Source of the DNA: Candidatus Aminicenantes bacterium UBA2199
GTDB taxonomy: Bacteria; Acidobacteriota; Aminicenantia; UBA2199
DNA length: 33,890 bases
NCBI GenBank assembly: GCA_002327965.1
Contig: DCVB01000106.1
Location: forward strand, 1-33,890
Reading direction: 5' to 3'
This document shows positions 31,290 through 33,890 of the stretch, piece by piece (the first letter of the stretch is position 1; every line of letters begins with the position of its first letter). The position numbers and the translations under genes are program-made. The notes under the pieces are model-generated. The model was not told the origin of the DNA, searched no databases, and saw nothing but the letters and a program-made list of their open reading frames with translations.

Positions 31290-33266
31290 ATGAAAGTCTC
31301 CTTCGATCCACAGCTGAACTACGAGAGCAGCAGAAAGCGGGTCGGCTGGACCCCGCGCCGGGAAACCCCGGAGGAAGCGTATTCCGCGCTGGGATTCAAA
31401 TGCGGGCTGGAGATCCACCAGCAGCTCAAGACCGAAAAGAAGCTCTTCTGCCGTTGCCCCGCCGGCTGCTACCACGGCCACGACGACTTCGACGCCGAGA
31501 TCGTCCGCCACATGCGGCCCACCCTCTCCGAGCTGGGCGAGTACGACGGCACGGCGCTGATGGAGTTCAAGACGCGCAAGATCGTCATCTACCGCATCAA
31601 GAACGAGACCACCTGCACCTACGAGATCGACGACACTCCGCCTTTCCTGCTCAACCGCCAGGCCATGGAGATCGCCATCGAGGCGGCGCTGCTGCTGCAG
31701 TGCAACATCGTCGGCGAGCTGCACATCACGCGCAAGCAGTACCTCGACGGCAGCATCCCCACCGGCTTTCAGCGCACCGGCATCCTGGGCATCGAGGGCG
31801 AGATCCCGCTCGCGCGGAAAAAGGTGCGCATCATCCAGGTCAGCGTCGAGGAGGACGCCTGCCGCGAGGTCTCCGACGTCGGCCACGTCCGCGTCTATTC
31901 CACCGACCGCCTGGGCATGCCGCTGATGGAGATGGTCACCTATCCCGACATGCTCACCCCTGACGAGGCCGCCGAAGCGGCGCACTACCTGCGCTTCCTG
32001 GCGCGCAGCACCGGCAAGGTGCGCACCGGCATCGGCGCCGCCCGCGAGGACGTCAACGTCAGCGTCACCGGCGGCACGCGCGTGGAGATCAAGGGCGTCG
32101 CCCACATCGCCTGGATCCCCGAACTGGTGCACAACGAGGCTTTCCGCCAGAAGGCATTGCTGGAGATCCGTGACGAGCTGAAACGCCGCATTCCCGATGC
32201 CAAGCGCTGGAAGCCGGCGCACAGGGATCTGGACCTTGAAGCCCTGAACGGCAGGCATCCCCTGCTGAAGGAAGCCCGGAAAAACAGGCTGCGCCTGCTG
32301 GCGGTCAATCTTCCCGGCTTCCGGGGCGTCCTTTCCTTCTTCACCCAACCCAACAGGACCTTCGCCGACGAGATCGCCGACCGCCTGAAGGTCATCGCCT
32401 GCCTGGAAAAGCCCAACCTGCTCCATTCCGAACCGGTCGCCGCCGCGCCGGACGAAGCCCTTTTCCAGGAGGTGCGCCGGGTGCTGAAGGCGGAGGAAGA
32501 AGACGCCCAGATCCTCTTTTGGGCGGGGGACGATGACGTCAAGACCGCCTTGGAGACGATCGATGAACGCTTTCGCCTCGCCTTCCAGGGCGTGCCCAAT
32601 GAAACGCGCAAGGGCCTTCCCGACGGCACGACCCTCTTCGAGCGCGTCCTGCCCGGCCCCGACCGCATGTATCCCGACACCGACTCGGCTCCGATCCCGA
32701 TCGAGGAGGAGCTGATCGAGCGCCTGCGCGCCGGCATGCCGGTGGACGTTCACCGCCGCTTCGCCCAGTTCCGGGAATGGGGCGTGCCGCGGGACGCCTT
32801 CGCCTTCCTGCTGAAGCATAACCTGGCGCCGCTCATCGAGAGGATCCATGACGGTTTCCAGGCCGAGCCGCGCTTCGTGGCCACGCTGCTGGCCCACGAC
32901 CTCAAGCACCTGCTGGGGAAAAGACCCGGGACGCAATTCCAGTTTGACCGTCTCCAAGGCCTCTTCGCCTTTCTCAAGAAGGAGAAGCTTGAGCGCGGGA
33001 TCGCCAAGGCCATGCTGCCGGTGCTGCTCGAGCACCCGAACATGGACCTGCAGTCGGTGCTGACCACCGTCGGCTTCAGGAAGCTGGGGAAAAAGGAGGT
33101 CCTGGCGCCGCTGCCGCTGCTGAGGAAGAAGTTCCGCAAGATCGCCATGTCCAGGGACCCCGGCGCGGAGGCGCGCTGGCTCGCCGGCCAGCTGCGAAGA
33201 ACGGCGTTGGGTAACCTGCCCCTGCGCGACCTGGCGGCGCAGATCGACAAGGGAGGCGCCGCATGA
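31290..33266 (+). CDS. gatE: Glu-tRNA(Gln) amidotransferase subunit E (archaeal type)
   Basis: 658 residues, ATG with CGAGGAAAA upstream. With GatD, it converts misacylated Glu-tRNA(Gln) to Gln-tRNA(Gln): GatE binds the tRNA and phosphorylates the glutamate, then amidates it with ammonia from GatD. Family marks: GLEIHQQLKTEKKLFCRC (39-56, a Cys pair near the kinase site), EIDDTPPFLLN, YLDGSIPTGFQRT, EDACREVS, YSTDRLGMPLMEMVTYPDM and GTRVEIKGV, shared with GatB; then the GatE-specific AspRS-like insertion with GFRGVLSF, and GVPNETRKGLPDGTTLFERVLPGPDRMYPDTDS. The insertion and length separate it from bacterial GatB (about 480 residues). GatDE is regarded as archaeal, yet promoter and neighbours here are bacterial. 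Its TGA overlaps the gatD ATG (ATGA), so the subunits are translationally coupled. Confidence 0.95.
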   Translation: MKVSFDPQLNYESSRKRVGWTPRRETPEEAYSALGFKCGLEIHQQLKTEKKLFCRCPAGCYHGHDDFDAEIVRHMRPTLSELGEYDGTALMEFKTRKIVIYRIKNETTCTYEIDDTPPFLLNRQAMEIAIEAALLLQCNIVGELHITRKQYLDGSIPTGFQRTGILGIEGEIPLARKKVRIIQVSVEEDACREVSDVGHVRVYSTDRLGMPLMEMVTYPDMLTPDEAAEAAHYLRFLARSTGKVRTGIGAAREDVNVSVTGGTRVEIKGVAHIAWIPELVHNEAFRQKALLEIRDELKRRIPDAKRWKPAHRDLDLEALNGRHPLLKEARKNRLRLLAVNLPGFRGVLSFFTQPNRTFADEIADRLKVIACLEKPNLLHSEPVAAAPDEALFQEVRRVLKAEEEDAQILFWAGDDDVKTALETIDERFRLAFQGVPNETRKGLPDGTTLFERVLPGPDRMYPDTDSAPIPIEEELIERLRAGMPVDVHRRFAQFREWGVPRDAFAFLLKHNLAPLIERIHDGFQAEPRFVATLLAHDLKHLLGKRPGTQFQFDRLQGLFAFLKKEKLERGIAKAMLPVLLEHPNMDLQSVLTTVGFRKLGKKEVLAPLPLLRKKFRKIAMSRDPGAEARWLAGQLRRTALGNLPLRDLAAQIDKGGAA

Positions 33267-33890
33267 GCGACCTGTTCAAGGGTTACAGGGGGGCGGCGCT
33301 GGAGCTGCTCAAGAAATTCAGTATCCGCGTCTGGAGCGACGCCGCTGTCAAGACCACGCGCGGCGACTTCCGCGGCATCGTCCTGCCGCGCTCGGAGAAC
33401 GACGACGACCGCCACATCGTTCTGAAGCTGGCCACCGGCTATAATGTCGGCATCGATGCCGGCACGGTGCAGGCGATGGAGGAGCTGGGCTACAAAGAGG
33501 CGCACTACAAGATCCCCGAGAAGGAGTTCCCCTTCGCCAAGGAGAAGAAGAACGTCAAACTGCTGGGCACGGGCGGCACCATCGCCTCGCGCCTGGACTA
33601 CCGCACCGGCGCCGTCATCCCGGCATTTTCCCCCGGCGAGCTGTACGGCGCCGTCCCCGAGCTGGCCGACATCTGCAACCTGACGACCGAGAAGCTGTTC
33701 GCCGTCTTCAGCGAGAACATGGGGCCCGAGCAGTACATCGGCCTGGCCAGGGCCATCGGCGAGGAGATCCGTAAGGGGACCGCCGGCATCGTCATCGGCC
33801 ACGGCACCGACACCATGCACCACACCGCCGGCATCCTCTCTTTCATGGTGCAGAACCCGCCCATCCCCATCGTCATGGTCGGCTCGCAGC
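33263..33890 (+). CDS. gatD: Glu-tRNA(Gln) amidotransferase subunit D (partial, runs off right edge)
   Basis: The first 209 residues are present; the gene continues past the window. GatD is an L-asparaginase-like glutaminase that supplies ammonia to GatE. Residues 1-95 are the GatD-specific N-terminal domain (GYRGAALELLKKF, TRGDFRGIVLPRSE, HIVLKLATGYNVGI), which plain asparaginases lack. The asparaginase fold then begins with LLGTGGTIASR (100-110, Thr106) and has GHGTDTMHHTAG (179-190, Thr182-Asp183), equivalent to the catalytic threonines and Thr-Asp pair of archaeal GatD; the catalytic lysine would lie beyond the edge. The ATG overlaps the gatE stop by 4 bp, with GGGAGG upstream. Confidence 0.95.
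   Translation, partial: MSDLFKGYRGAALELLKKFSIRVWSDAAVKTTRGDFRGIVLPRSENDDDRHIVLKLATGYNVGIDAGTVQAMEELGYKEAHYKIPEKEFPFAKEKKNVKLLGTGGTIASRLDYRTGAVIPAFSPGELYGAVPELADICNLTTEKLFAVFSENMGPEQYIGLARAIGEEIRKGTAGIVIGHGTDTMHHTAGILSFMVQNPPIPIVMVGSQ

Noticed and set aside
1..33890. CRISPR arrays, tRNA or rRNA genes, prophage or integrase genes
   Set aside because: Looked for and not seen. The only repeats are the rhs core copies, the KNH module repeat and the short intergenic repeat. No tRNA cloverleaf or attachment-site duplication was found by eye.

Overview
The window reads as a GC-rich, diderm bacterium. Genes have Shine-Dalgarno sites, several have sigma70-type promoters, and there are lipoprotein and Tat-type export signals and an outer-membrane secretin. 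The mix (RHS protein with ZU5 and Ig modules, PEGA/TPR-style secreted proteins, IgA-peptidase M64, DUF362, a large receptor-like Ser/Thr kinase, an archaeal-type GatDE amidotransferase) suggests a deep-branching Acidobacteriota-like or Candidatus Aminicenantes lineage. That placement is inference; no marker gene in the window proves it.

Region 1 (about 1-11,984, minus strand) is one co-directional locus. It starts at 11,984 with an Ig/PKD lipoprotein, then a TPR-bearing lipoprotein secretin, then a 2,095-residue RHS/YD-repeat protein. The first two junctions are translationally coupled: a TGATG overlap, then an ATGA overlap. Downstream lie a four-helix membrane protein (15 bp after the RHS stop), an N-terminally truncated RHS core with a different C-terminal tip, a membrane-anchored TPR protein, and a second RHS core fragment that is broken near the window edge. 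This is the architecture of an Rhs toxin locus with displaced tip/immunity cassettes, but coupled to its own secretin. Tips and putative immunity genes are visibly AT-rich against the GC-rich core.

Region 2 (11,985-12,715) has no intact gene. It holds candidate control sequences for the RHS operon and the decayed start of a type III-like DNA methyltransferase (Mod).

Region 3 (12,716-22,592, plus strand) is a run of mostly exported proteins: a nitroreductase-like protein, a Tat-exported DUF362 protein, a DUF6599-like protein, a TlpA-type thioredoxin, a PreP-like M16 metalloprotease, a YdjM-like membrane hydrolase, and a two-repeat Kre9/KNH-like plus CARDB secreted protein.

Region 4 (22,821-27,790) has an M64 peptidase and a transmembrane Ser/Thr kinase expressed from facing-away promoters about 20 bp apart, then an OsmC-family protein with its own promoter and hairpin leader.

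Region 5 (27,791-33,890) has a two-gene minus-strand VIT/vWA and vWA operon. Divergent from it is gatE-gatD, the amidotransferase pair that makes Gln-tRNA(Gln) in archaea, under a near-consensus bacterial promoter with a small palindrome at the start site. gatD runs off the right edge.

The two most unusual points are the Rhs locus with a dedicated, translationally coupled secretin, and gatDE in a bacterial context.
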